Source of the DNA: Larkinella rosea
GTDB taxonomy: Bacteria; Bacteroidota; Bacteroidia; Cytophagales; Spirosomataceae
Reading direction: 5' to 3'
Assembly (NCBI RefSeq): GCF_003858635.1
Contig: NZ_RQJO01000017.1
Location: forward strand, 241,941-305,940
DNA length: 64,000 nucleotides
Within the stretch, counting starts at the first letter, position 1. Each line of letters starts with the position of its first letter. The translations under genes and the position numbers were made by a program. This document shows, in pieces, positions 18,173 to 27,221 of the stretch. The notes under the pieces are model-generated. The model did not search any database. It saw nothing but the letters and a program-made list of their open reading frames with translations, and was not told the DNA's origin.

Positions 18173-21100
18173 TTAGCGAACGATCAGGATTTTCCGGCTG
18201 CGGAGTTGCTGGCCCTGACGCACCCCGACAACCAATGTTCCGATGGTGCCGGAAAGCGTTATTTTATGGCGCTGCCAACCGCTGCCTTCCACGGTTTTCC
18301 GGTACCAGGATCTGCCCAATTCATCCAGAACCGATAGTTCACTGACGGTTTGGGTTGCGGTATGGAAAACCACTTCAAATTCGCCACTGGACGGATTAGG
18401 CGTAATGATCAGATCTGTCGAAACCGCTTCGTCCGCCGAGACGCTCAATCGACCGCCGGGCGCACAGTTGAGGTTCTTGGGAGCCTCTTTTAAGGTATAG
18501 GTACTGTTCAGCACTTTTGCACTGATCGAAAACGTCTGACCGGTTTTGACGGCTGCCGGAGTCGTGAAATTGTACACGTGGTAGCCGTTGCCCTTGCCCG
18601 CGTTTTTGATGTCCTGGCGGAAAATATCGGCGGGTGCTGTTCCAATCGATTGGCCGTTGGCAAAGAATTCGACGGTCAGGGGCGTATTGGGTTTGTCGCG
18701 GTCCCAAACCCAGCCCCGGATGGTTCCGCATTCCACTTTGTCCAGATACCCTTCAAAATTGCCCGTCACAGTCGGCGGAGTAGGTTTATTCGCGATCGTA
18801 AACGGAATGGTAACGGAACTGGAATTGGTCCCGTCGCTGGCGGAATAGGTCAGACTCAAAACCGCCGAAGCCGTGGGCGTTCCGTTGATGGTGCGGGTGG
18901 TGGCCGTAAAATTCAATCCACCGGGCAACCCTGTTAGCGTATACGTTAAGGGCGCTGACTCGGGATCGGTAAACACGGGCAGGGTGGTGGTGAAAGCCGA
19001 CGCGACCGTGGCCGACAGGGGCGAAACCGTTGGCTTAACCGGAGGCAGATTCTCGGGTGGTTCGGGCGCATCGGCAATCGTCAGGGTAACGACCAGGCTG
19101 GTGGAATTGACGCCATCGCTGGCGGCATACGTCAGACTCAGCGTCGCGGTCTCCGTGGGCGTTCCGGTGATGGTTCGGGTATCGGCCGCAAAGTCAAGTG
19201 CATCGGGTAAACCCGCCAGCGTATAGGTCAACGGGGCCGATTCGGGATCGGTGAACGCGGGCAAAGTGGTTGTAAAACCGGCATTGACCGTGGCCGACAG
19301 GGGCGAAACCATTGGTTTAACCGGAGGCAGATTCACGGGCGGAGTCGAGGCATCGACAATGGTCAGGGTAACAACCAGACTCGTTGAATGAGGGCCGTCG
19401 CTGGCGGTGTACGTCAAACTCAGCGTCGCGGTCTCCGTGGGCGTTCCGTTGATGGTCCGGGTATCGGTCGCAAAGTCAAGTTCATCCGGCAGTCCTGCCA
19501 GTGTATAGGTCAACGGGTCGGAATCGGGATCGGTAAACGCGGGCAGGGTGGCACTAAAACCGGCATTGACCGTGGCCGACAGGGGCGAAACCGCTGGCTT
19601 GACCGGAGGCTGATTTTCAGGTGGTTCCGGCGCATCGGCAATCGTCAGGGCAACAACCAGGCTGGTGGAATTGACGCCATCGCTGGCGGCATATGTTAAA
19701 CTCAAAACCGCCGAAGCCGCGGGCGTTCCGGTGATGGTTCGGGTGCTGGCCGTAAAGTTAAGCGCATCGGGTAAACCCGCCAGCGTATAGGTCAATGGGG
19801 CCGATTCGGGATCGGTGAACACGGGCAGAGTGGCAGTAAAACCAGTATTGACCGTGGCCGACAGGGGCGAAACCGCTGGTTTGACGGGCGGCAGATTCGC
19901 GGGTGGGGCCGGGGCATCCTTAATTGTCAGGACGATGGTCACACTCGTGCTGGCTATCCCATCACTGGCTTTGTAAGTCAGATTGCTGGTTCCTTTGGCC
20001 GTGGGCGTTCCGGTGAGGATTCGCGTATCAGCCGCAAAAGTAAACCCGTTCGGTAAGCCGGTCAGCGTATACGTCAGCGTTGGCGAATCCGCATCGAAGA
20101 AGGCGGGTAAAGTTGCGGTGAAGGGTGAACTAACCGTGGCCGACAGGGGCGAAACCGCCGGTTTGATCGGAGCCTGATTGGCGGGGCGCGGGCAGGTTAA
20201 TTTTTTGGGAGAGTCTTTCAGAATGTAGTTCGACCCCAGTACGCGGATGCTGAGGGAATGCTGTGTGTTGTCTTTTAGCGTCTCCGGGATCGAAAACGTA
20301 TAACCGTGGAAGCCGTTGCCTTTGCCTGCGTTCTTCAAATCCTGCCGAAAATCGTCGGCAATAACCGTTCCGATGACGTTCTGATTGTCCAGTACTTCGA
20401 CGTAAATCCCGGCGTTCGGTTTTTTACTGTCCCAGACCCAGCCCCGCAGCAGCGAGCAGTCGACCCCGCCCAGATACCCCTCAAAACTTCCCGGCAGCGA
20501 TCCGTTCTGAAAGACATTGATTTGCACCGAAGCCGATGGCAAACTTTCGCAGCCGGCCTCTCCACGGCATTTGGCTGTATAGCTGGTAGTTACTTCCGGT
20601 TTGACCACCACCGACTGACCGGTTTGCCCCGTACTCCAGATCACGGATTCAGAACAGCCACTGGCCGTTAAAATCGCCGTCTGTCCTTCGGTGATGTCCG
20701 AAAGATTTTTGCTGATGGTGGGAGATGTCGGCGGGCTCGGACAACTGTTGGCACCCACCTGAATGAACGGGCTGTAGGTGAACTGGTCGTTATCCAGCAC
20801 AATTTTCAAGCGGTAGAAATCCAGCGGAGAATCGTCTTCGTGAACAAACTGGTACGTTTGACCGGTTTCCGCGTCGCCAGTGGCTGCCACGGTGGTCAAC
20901 GGACTGAAATTCACCCCATCCGTGCTGGACTCAAGCTCGAATTGTTTCAGGTTGGGTTCCTGCAGTGTCGACCAGGCCAGGTTTTTGTTGTCGGTCACCA
21001 CTTCGCCGTGAAAATAATTCAGTTCAACGCCAGGGCCATTTTCCGGGAAAAGGGCGAAGTATTCGTCCAGAAAGTTGAGCCGGTTTTCGAGCCAGCTATT

Positions 21101-22510
21101 TATTTTGGCGATATCGGAAGTATTCACCGTACCGGCCCACTTGGTCGTTTCACGGGCGTAGGCTCCTTCGGCAGTCAACAGGTTAAAATTCGACGCAAAC
21201 CGGTTTTTCAGATTCTGCAGCGAATATTCACTTTGCCGTAAGGTAAACCAGCGTTGTCGCAGTTTGCTTTTAAAACCGCCCGGATCCAGGGTGAGTAACC
21301 GATCAAACAAACCGTTTGAAATAACACTCCGGGCCTCTTCCGATCGGGTAAAAACCGTCGTATATCCATAAGTGGCGTCCATATCCCAGGGAATCAAAAA
21401 GTAGGGCTCGTTTTCTTTGTAACGGGCCAGAAACTGGTTATTCCCCGTGTTGTCGGTTGCATTGGTCAAATTGAGAAAAATAAAGTAATCGACCAGATTA
21501 TCGATTTTAAGCCGTTTGGAAACGTTGGTTTTAAAATCTTCCGCAGGCGCATTCACCACGAATTTCACCAGATCATACAAATTGGTCCAGAAAGGGTCCG
21601 GATAATCCATCTCCCATTCGGCCCAGACCGGATCGGTGGGCGACGCGGGCGGAGCCGGTACCTCGACGAATTTGGTGGCACCACTCCAGCCACCGGATTT
21701 GTATAATTCGCCCCGTACTTCGTCATTCGAACCCGTTTTTTTCAATTTAAGCTGCTTGCGGTCCATCGGCTCCGTAATCATGTACACCCCGAAGTAGGCA
21801 TTGTTGACAAATACATCACAGTATTTGGTTCGGATAGCCGGGTTGGCATCCGGTTCCTGGACGGCATAATACAATTTATGGGTGTTTTGCCAGATCGTGT
21901 AGGAAGTGGCATTATTTAACCGCAGCGGCTCGTTGTACATGGCTAGTAAATACCATTTACTGTCTTCCCGCAACCCCAGCAGTGAGGTTTCCAGTTCTTC
22001 ATGGCCATCCGGATCTTTCCAAAGCTCCATGTTGTAGGACTTCTTCGGAAATTTCCGCGAAGAATTGCCCCGGATTCGGATGCCCATGCTGGCTGTAAAA
22101 AGTGGGTCGGTATCGTTGGCAAGGGTAAAGGTTCCCTTCGTTCGGTCGTCCGTGGTGCTAATCGTCTGATTGCCCTGTGTATCGATATTAACCAGCGGAA
22201 GGTTCGTAAAATAAAGCGTGAAGGTGGTGGAGCCGGTTTTTACTTTGTACGGTTTTCCAATTTCAAAAGCACTGACGGCCTGCGTAAAGGTGTAATCCTT
22301 GTCAAAGAAAAGCGTCGGCAACGGCTGCCCGGCCGGAAATGGTGGAAGCTGATTGCAGACGATTAATTTCAGGGAATTGTCGATTTGGTAGCGTCCGGTT
22401 GCAATGGGAATGGATTGAGCGAATAAGGAAGTAAGATTGAACAGGAGAGATAATACGAAAATGGGAACGGTAATTCGGATACTCCGGTGTAAGGGATAGG
22501 GTTGTTTCAT
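18173..22510 (-). CDS. CotH kinase family protein with five Ig-like repeats and T9SS sorting domain
   Basis: A 1445-residue secreted protein. Start taken at ATG 22510 (MKQPYPLHRSIRITVPIFVLSLL), which gives a signal peptide; the frame is open to 22642. The CotH domain spans roughly residues 80-480 (MGIRIRGNSSRKFPKKSYNMELW; EPMDRKQLKLKK; FLIPWDMDATYG, where the acidic residues suit metal binding). A fibronectin-like segment and a Cys-bounded Ig-like segment (TASGCSESVIWSTGQTG) follow. Then comes one FEGYLG...CSLLRGWVWD module, five He_PIG-type Ig repeats of 94 residues, a second FEGYLD...CGTIRGWVWD module, and a C-terminal type IX sorting domain (TPNPSSGEFEVVF to the end, LRSRKILIVR). CotH proteins phosphorylate secreted proteins in Bacillus; the substrate here is unknown. 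The gene at 23002-26820 is a paralogue. Confidence 0.88.
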   Translation of the reverse strand: MKQPYPLHRSIRITVPIFVLSLLFNLTSLFAQSIPIATGRYQIDNSLKLIVCNQLPPFPAGQPLPTLFFDKDYTFTQAVSAFEIGKPYKVKTGSTTFTLYFTNLPLVNIDTQGNQTISTTDDRTKGTFTLANDTDPLFTASMGIRIRGNSSRKFPKKSYNMELWKDPDGHEELETSLLGLREDSKWYLLAMYNEPLRLNNATSYTIWQNTHKLYYAVQEPDANPAIRTKYCDVFVNNAYFGVYMITEPMDRKQLKLKKTGSNDEVRGELYKSGGWSGATKFVEVPAPPASPTDPVWAEWEMDYPDPFWTNLYDLVKFVVNAPAEDFKTNVSKRLKIDNLVDYFIFLNLTNATDNTGNNQFLARYKENEPYFLIPWDMDATYGYTTVFTRSEEARSVISNGLFDRLLTLDPGGFKSKLRQRWFTLRQSEYSLQNLKNRFASNFNLLTAEGAYARETTKWAGTVNTSDIAKINSWLENRLNFLDEYFALFPENGPGVELNYFHGEVVTDNKNLAWSTLQEPNLKQFELESSTDGVNFSPLTTVAATGDAETGQTYQFVHEDDSPLDFYRLKIVLDNDQFTYSPFIQVGANSCPSPPTSPTISKNLSDITEGQTAILTASGCSESVIWSTGQTGQSVVVKPEVTTSYTAKCRGEAGCESLPSASVQINVFQNGSLPGSFEGYLGGVDCSLLRGWVWDSKKPNAGIYVEVLDNQNVIGTVIADDFRQDLKNAGKGNGFHGYTFSIPETLKDNTQHSLSIRVLGSNYILKDSPKKLTCPRPANQAPIKPAVSPLSATVSSPFTATLPAFFDADSPTLTYTLTGLPNGFTFAADTRILTGTPTAKGTSNLTYKASDGIASTSVTIVLTIKDAPAPPANLPPVKPAVSPLSATVNTGFTATLPVFTDPESAPLTYTLAGLPDALNFTASTRTITGTPAASAVLSLTYAASDGVNSTSLVVALTIADAPEPPENQPPVKPAVSPLSATVNAGFSATLPAFTDPDSDPLTYTLAGLPDELDFATDTRTINGTPTETATLSLTYTASDGPHSTSLVVTLTIVDASTPPVNLPPVKPMVSPLSATVNAGFTTTLPAFTDPESAPLTYTLAGLPDALDFAADTRTITGTPTETATLSLTYAASDGVNSTSLVVTLTIADAPEPPENLPPVKPTVSPLSATVASAFTTTLPVFTDPESAPLTYTLTGLPGGLNFTATTRTINGTPTASAVLSLTYSASDGTNSSSVTIPFTIANKPTPPTVTGNFEGYLDKVECGTIRGWVWDRDKPNTPLTVEFFANGQSIGTAPADIFRQDIKNAGKGNGYHVYNFTTPAAVKTGQTFSISAKVLNSTYTLKEAPKNLNCAPGGRLSVSADEAVSTDLIITPNPSSGEFEVVFHTATQTVSELSVLDELGRSWYRKTVEGSGWQRHKITLSGTIGTLVVGVRQGQQLRSRKILIVR
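18770..20179 (-). repeat. Five tandem 282-bp repeats encoding Ig-like (He_PIG) domains
   Basis: The word GCCGACAGGGGCGAAACC recurs at 19011, 19293, 19575, 19857 and 20139, exactly 282 bases apart. Each unit encodes 94 residues starting N-x-P-x-K-P and ending in a V-V-x-L-T-I strand (PLSATV, LPAFTDPES, TLAGLP, RTITGTP, LTYAASDG). The middle three units are the most alike, which suggests recent unequal duplication. Confidence 0.92.
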
Positions 22511-23001
22511 ACAGACTAAATTTTCAGTTGAGTAATGGCACCTTGCGTATTTTTTTGCCCCAAAAGCCGGGCAAAATACCGGTTGCCAGCCAATGAAGAA
22601 GGAAGGCTGCCTGATCGGCAACGGATGAGAAAGCAGTAACAAACATGAACCGCTAATTAAAATGATAGGACGTGCGTATTGGGAAGTGAGTACTACTTTA
22701 GCGGGAAATTACCGCTTTTTTTTAATGTATAATTAGACGAAATAAAGAATAAGTGCAAGAAGATTTTTAAAATATTAAATAGATAGACAATATTGGTAAC
22801 AATAAGTTTACTTATTCAGAAGCTAACTTATTGATCAGAAATGGAAAAATTGAATGCTGAACGGGTTAATACCAGACAATAAAAATATAAGGCACTCAAC
22901 CTGATTCCGGGCGCTATGGGTTAGTGAATGACCGAAAAACCGCCGACGATTTTTACCGCCGACGGTTTTTCAATCCGTTCATCCGCACACGGCAGCGGTG
23001 C
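22511..23001. other. Intergenic region between the two CotH-family genes
   Basis: No gene seen. The part near 22680-22870 is AT-rich and should hold the promoter of the 18173-22510 gene. A weak hairpin, AAAAACCG at 22935-22942 with CGGTTTTT at 22963-22970, lies just beyond the stop of the 23002-26820 gene and could be its terminator; between the arms the word CCGCCGACG is repeated. Confidence 0.5.
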
Positions 23002-26000
23002 TTAGCGCCCGATCAGTACTTTCCTGCTTCGGATCTGCTGGTCTTCCTGCAACAGAATCTGGAAAGTACCACCGGCATTTACCAACCGCACTTTCTCGTG
23101 GTGATAACCAGCACCTTCCACGGTTTTTCGGAACCACACCCGGCCTACCGCATCAACGACCGACAATTCAGCGGCCGCCGGACTGGTTTTCCGGAATTGA
23201 ACCTCAAACTCCCCGGTGGTCGGGTTGGGCGTCACCAGCAAATCGGTTTCGGCGTTCCCGGCGGAGGCACTCAACCGTGAATTGGGGGCACAATTGAGCG
23301 GTTTGGGACTCCAGGCCAGCGTGTAAGGGCTGTTCTGAACCCTGGCGCTGATCTGGAACGTCTGACCGGTTTTGACAGAAACCGGGGTCGTGAAATTGTA
23401 GACGTGATTGCCGTTGCCTTTACCTGCGTCCTTCAAATCCTGCCGGAAGATATCGGCCCGCACTGTCCCGATCGGGTTGCCGTTGGCAAAAAACTCGACC
23501 GTAAATGCCTCATTGGGCTTGTCGCGATCCCAGACCCAACCCCGAATGGTTCCGCATTCCACTTTGTCGAGATAGCCCTCGAAGTTACCCGTGATGCTGA
23601 CGGGCGGAGTCAACGGGCCCGAAATGGTTAACGGAACGATCAAGGAACTGGTGAGTGTGCCGTCGCTGGCCGAATAGGTCAGGCTGAGGGCGGCCGTTGC
23701 CGTTGGGGTGCCGCTGATGGTTTGCGTACCTGCCGTAAAACTCAGGCTGCCCGGTAAACCAGCCAACGCATAGGTGAGAGAGGGCGAGTCAGCGTCGGTG
23801 AAGGGCGGCAAAGTAGCCGTAAAAGCCGCATTGACTGTAGCCGACAAAGGGGTTACGGAAACCGGTGGCTGGGGCGGCTGATTCGTACTGGTGGCCGGAC
23901 ACGTTAGCGATCTGGGCGATTGTTTCAGAAAATAAGCACTGTTCTGGACCTTGGCGCTAATCTCGACGGCCTGACCGGTTTTAACCGAAACGGGCGTGGT
24001 GAAGCTATAGACGTGGTAGCCGTTGCCTTTCTGGGCGTCCTTCAGATCCTGTCGGAAAATGTCTGCCCGGGCGGTTCCGATCGACTGCCCTTGGGCAAAG
24101 AATTCGACCGTAAACGCCTGATTAGGCTTGTCGCGGTCCCAAACCCAGCCCCGGATCGTTTCGCACTCGACTTTATCCAGATACCCTTCAAAGTTGCCGG
24201 AAACCCCGGGAATCGATGCACTTTCGACCGTCAGCAAAACGGTGATGGAGGTCGTATTGACGCCGTCGCTGGCCGAATAGGTCAGGCTGGAAATTCCGGT
24301 ATTGGTCGGGGTTCCGCTGATGGTTCGGGTGCTCCCCGTAAAATTCAAACCCGCCGGCAGACTCGATAAGCCATACGTAAGCGTAGGGGAATCCGGATCG
24401 GTAAACGCGGGCAGGGTCGTGCTGAACGGCGTATTGGCAACGGCGGTCAGCGACGCAACAGCAGGAGCCACCGGCGACTGATTTCCGGCGGGTGCGGTGA
24501 AACTTCCGGCGCAGGTTAATTTTTTCGGAGAGTCTCTCAGGACAAAGGTGGTGCCGTGGACGCGGGCACTGATCTGGTGTCCCACATTGTCCTTTAGTCC
24601 TTCCGGCGCGGCAAACAGGTAGCTATGACTTCCGTTACCCTTCTGTGCGTCTTTCAAATCCTGCCGAAAAATACCGGCTATCGTGGTGCCAATGACTTTC
24701 TGCCCGTCCAGAATATCGATGTAAATGGGCGCATTGGGTTTGTTACGATCCCAGGCCCAGCCCCGGATAAAGCTGCAATCGACGGCTCCTAAATACCCTT
24801 CAAAGCTTCCTGGCAGCGAGTTAGGCGGGTAAACCTGAACGGTGGCCGTTGCCGAAGGAACACTTTCACAACCCGCATCCAGGCGACAGCGGGCGCTGTA
24901 GGCCGTGGTTTCGGTGGGATTGACGACCACTACCGAACCGGTTTGCCCGGTGTTCCAGATAATGGTTTGAGCACAGCCACTGGCCGTCAGCACGACGGAT
25001 TCACCGCCGGGGACGTCGGCAATACTGGCCCGGATGGAAGGAGGAGCGGGGGCATTCGGGCAGGTATTGCTGCCCAGCGAAATGAACGCGCTGTACGTAA
25101 AAGCGTCGTTTCCGGTAAAAATTTTCAGTCGGTAATACGTGTGGGGATCGGTTTTGGCGTGCGTGAATTCGTGTAAACTTGCCGCAGTGGGATTGCTGAC
25201 CCCAACGGTTCCTACCGTATTGAAGCTGACCCCGTTGGAGCTGTGTTGCACTTCGACTTTCCGGGCCGTCGTGTTCGCCCGAAAGGCCCATTTCAGTTTT
25301 TTGCCACCGGAAATGCTTTCCCCCTGAAAATAGGTCAATTGAATCCCGTTCGGCTCTTCGGGAAAAAGCGCGAAATATTCGTCCAGAAACGCCACCCGGT
25401 TTTCAAGCCAGTGGTTGACGGCCGCGAATTGTTCGGGATATACCGACGACGGCCATTTGAGAGCCTCCCGCGTATAAGCACCTTCGGCCGTCAGCTGATT
25501 GTAATTGGCTGCGAGACCGTTTTTTAAGGTGGGCATCGAAAGTTCCTGTTGCCGAAGGGCAAACCAGCGTTTCCGCATTTTGCTCTTAAAACCGTTCGGG
25601 TCCAGCGCTAACAGCCGGTTAAACAGGCTGTTGCTGTTCAAAAGCCGGGGTTCCTCAAAAAATTTGCCGGTTGGGCTGTACCCGAAAACCGCGTCGAGAT
25701 CCCAGGGAATGAAAAAATAAGGCTCATTTTCCTTGTAACGAGCCACAAACTGGTTATTGCCCCAATGGTCGTTAGCGTAGGTCAGGTTCAGAAAAATGTA
25801 ATAATCGATGAGGTTATCGACTTTGAAGTTGTCGGAAAGTTTTGCGGTAAACTCCTGAGCTGGTGCGTTGATCGCAAATTGGAGGAGGTGGTACAGGTTG
25901 TCCCAAAAAGGGTCCGGGTAATCCATTTCGAAAGCGGCCCAGACTTCTGCCTGCGGATTGGCAGGTTTGGCAGGAAGCGCAGTAAAGGTAGTGGCCTCGT

Positions 26001-26820
26001 TGCCAATGGCGGTTTTGTACAACTCCCCCCGAATGGCGCCGTTGTTAGCGGTTTTCTTGAGCTTGAGCTGTTTCCGGTCCAGATCCTCGCCCAGCATATA
26101 AACCCCGGCGTACGAATCGTTCAGAAACACGTCGCAGTATTTGGTGCGAATGGCCGAATTGGCATCGGGTTCTGACGACTGGTAATAAAGTTTATGGAGG
26201 TTGCCCCAAAGCGCCTGAGCGCTGGCATTCTGCAGGCGCAGTGGCTCGTTGTACATCGCGAACAGGAGCCACTTGCTGTCTTCCCGCAATCCCAGCAGTG
26301 AGGTCTCCCGCTCTTCGTCTCCATTGGGATCTTGCCACAGCTGAATGTTGTACTGCTTTTTGGGAAATAAGCGCGAGGCATTTCCGCGGATTCGAACACC
26401 CATGGAAGACGAGAAAAGCGGATCGTTGCCGTTAGCGAGCGTAAAAGTCCCTTTGGTTCGGGCGTCGGTCGTACTGACGGCCTGTTTCCCCGCCGTAGTA
26501 ATTTTGACGAGCGGAAAATGGGTGAAAAACAGGGTGTAATCCGTACCTCCGTTTTTGACTACGTAGGCTTTTCCCGTTTCGAACGCACTGATCGGTTGTG
26601 TAAACACGTAATCCTTATCGAAGCGAATTGTGGGAAGGGATTGACCAGTGGGAAAAGCCGGAATCTGGTTGGCAACAATGAGTTTGAGACCTGCGTCGAT
26701 CTGGTAGCGATTCGGCGGGACAAGAACCGCTTGTGCCCGGCTGATGGCCACCTGAAAGAAAACCAGAAGAAAGGCTGTAATGACAGAGAAAGCTCTGAAA
26801 GGGGTGAAGTTGTGATGCAT
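23002..26820 (-). CDS. CotH kinase family protein with Ig-like repeats and T9SS sorting domain (paralogue)
   Basis: A 1272-residue secreted protein starting with a signal peptide (MHHNFTPFRAFSVITAFLLVFFQVAISRAQA). The CotH domain (residues ~75-470) has MGVRIRGNASRLFPKKQYNIQLW, LDRKQLKLKK and FFIPWDLDAVFGYSP. A fibronectin-like segment and the Ig-like segment TASGCAQTIIWNTGQTG follow. Then FEGYL...C..IRGW(A/V)WD modules alternate with He_PIG repeats: module, Ig, module, Ig, module. The last ~75 residues are a type IX sorting domain (TPNPTTGEFEVQF to the end, IRSRKVLIGR). It is a tandem paralogue of 18173-22510 with fewer Ig repeats and one more FEGYL module. Expected at the cell surface or secreted. 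Confidence 0.88.
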   Translation of the reverse strand: MHHNFTPFRAFSVITAFLLVFFQVAISRAQAVLVPPNRYQIDAGLKLIVANQIPAFPTGQSLPTIRFDKDYVFTQPISAFETGKAYVVKNGGTDYTLFFTHFPLVKITTAGKQAVSTTDARTKGTFTLANGNDPLFSSSMGVRIRGNASRLFPKKQYNIQLWQDPNGDEERETSLLGLREDSKWLLFAMYNEPLRLQNASAQALWGNLHKLYYQSSEPDANSAIRTKYCDVFLNDSYAGVYMLGEDLDRKQLKLKKTANNGAIRGELYKTAIGNEATTFTALPAKPANPQAEVWAAFEMDYPDPFWDNLYHLLQFAINAPAQEFTAKLSDNFKVDNLIDYYIFLNLTYANDHWGNNQFVARYKENEPYFFIPWDLDAVFGYSPTGKFFEEPRLLNSNSLFNRLLALDPNGFKSKMRKRWFALRQQELSMPTLKNGLAANYNQLTAEGAYTREALKWPSSVYPEQFAAVNHWLENRVAFLDEYFALFPEEPNGIQLTYFQGESISGGKKLKWAFRANTTARKVEVQHSSNGVSFNTVGTVGVSNPTAASLHEFTHAKTDPHTYYRLKIFTGNDAFTYSAFISLGSNTCPNAPAPPSIRASIADVPGGESVVLTASGCAQTIIWNTGQTGSVVVVNPTETTAYSARCRLDAGCESVPSATATVQVYPPNSLPGSFEGYLGAVDCSFIRGWAWDRNKPNAPIYIDILDGQKVIGTTIAGIFRQDLKDAQKGNGSHSYLFAAPEGLKDNVGHQISARVHGTTFVLRDSPKKLTCAGSFTAPAGNQSPVAPAVASLTAVANTPFSTTLPAFTDPDSPTLTYGLSSLPAGLNFTGSTRTISGTPTNTGISSLTYSASDGVNTTSITVLLTVESASIPGVSGNFEGYLDKVECETIRGWVWDRDKPNQAFTVEFFAQGQSIGTARADIFRQDLKDAQKGNGYHVYSFTTPVSVKTGQAVEISAKVQNSAYFLKQSPRSLTCPATSTNQPPQPPVSVTPLSATVNAAFTATLPPFTDADSPSLTYALAGLPGSLSFTAGTQTISGTPTATAALSLTYSASDGTLTSSLIVPLTISGPLTPPVSITGNFEGYLDKVECGTIRGWVWDRDKPNEAFTVEFFANGNPIGTVRADIFRQDLKDAGKGNGNHVYNFTTPVSVKTGQTFQISARVQNSPYTLAWSPKPLNCAPNSRLSASAGNAETDLLVTPNPTTGEFEVQFRKTSPAAAELSVVDAVGRVWFRKTVEGAGYHHEKVRLVNAGGTFQILLQEDQQIRSRKVLIGR

Positions 26821-27130
26821 ACCGTTTTGATGTTGGATAGGAATAGGTGGGCATGATTACCAAAGTTCCTGTTGTTGGTAATTTGGTAACATATCATTTA
26901 TTCATACATCAAAATGTATTCCAATTACTACTCCGGATCGCACAGACATTCAATTATATGTCCGACTCTTCGTTTATTTTATAATTTGGTCGGAGACTCG
27001 CCTTATTAGATCGCAAAAACGTTGTCGAAAACGCGATTGATGCCGACAGGGTATCGGTTTTCAGCTACTTGATTGTTTCGAAAAAGAAGGCTGGTGGAAG
27101 GGCTGCCGGTTGCTTTGTGGCTGTTCTAAA
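26821..27130. other. Intergenic region upstream of CotH paralogue
   Basis: About 310 bases with no recognisable gene, expected to contain the promoter of the 23002-26820 gene. The stretch around 26880-26990 is AT-rich. No clear TAnnTTTG element was recognised. Confidence 0.4.
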
Positions 27131-27164
27131 ATGGAATTGCCCGACTCCTGTCGGGCAATTCCAT
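27131..27164. terminator. Terminator hairpin after the haem/HEAT protein gene
   Basis: Perfect 15-bp arms (ATGGAATTGCCCGAC and its complement) with a 4-base TCCT loop, about 60 bases beyond the stop codon of the minus-strand gene at 27222-30641. Confidence 0.8.
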
Positions 27165-27221
27165 CGCTGCGTTCATCACTGATTCGTGCTAAACGGGGCG
27201 GTTATACGTCTTCGGAAATCA

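Noticed and set aside
18770..20179. Regular repeats considered as a CRISPR array or satellite DNA
   Set aside because: The 282-bp period is in frame and encodes Ig-like domains inside one long gene; no short repeat-spacer structure.
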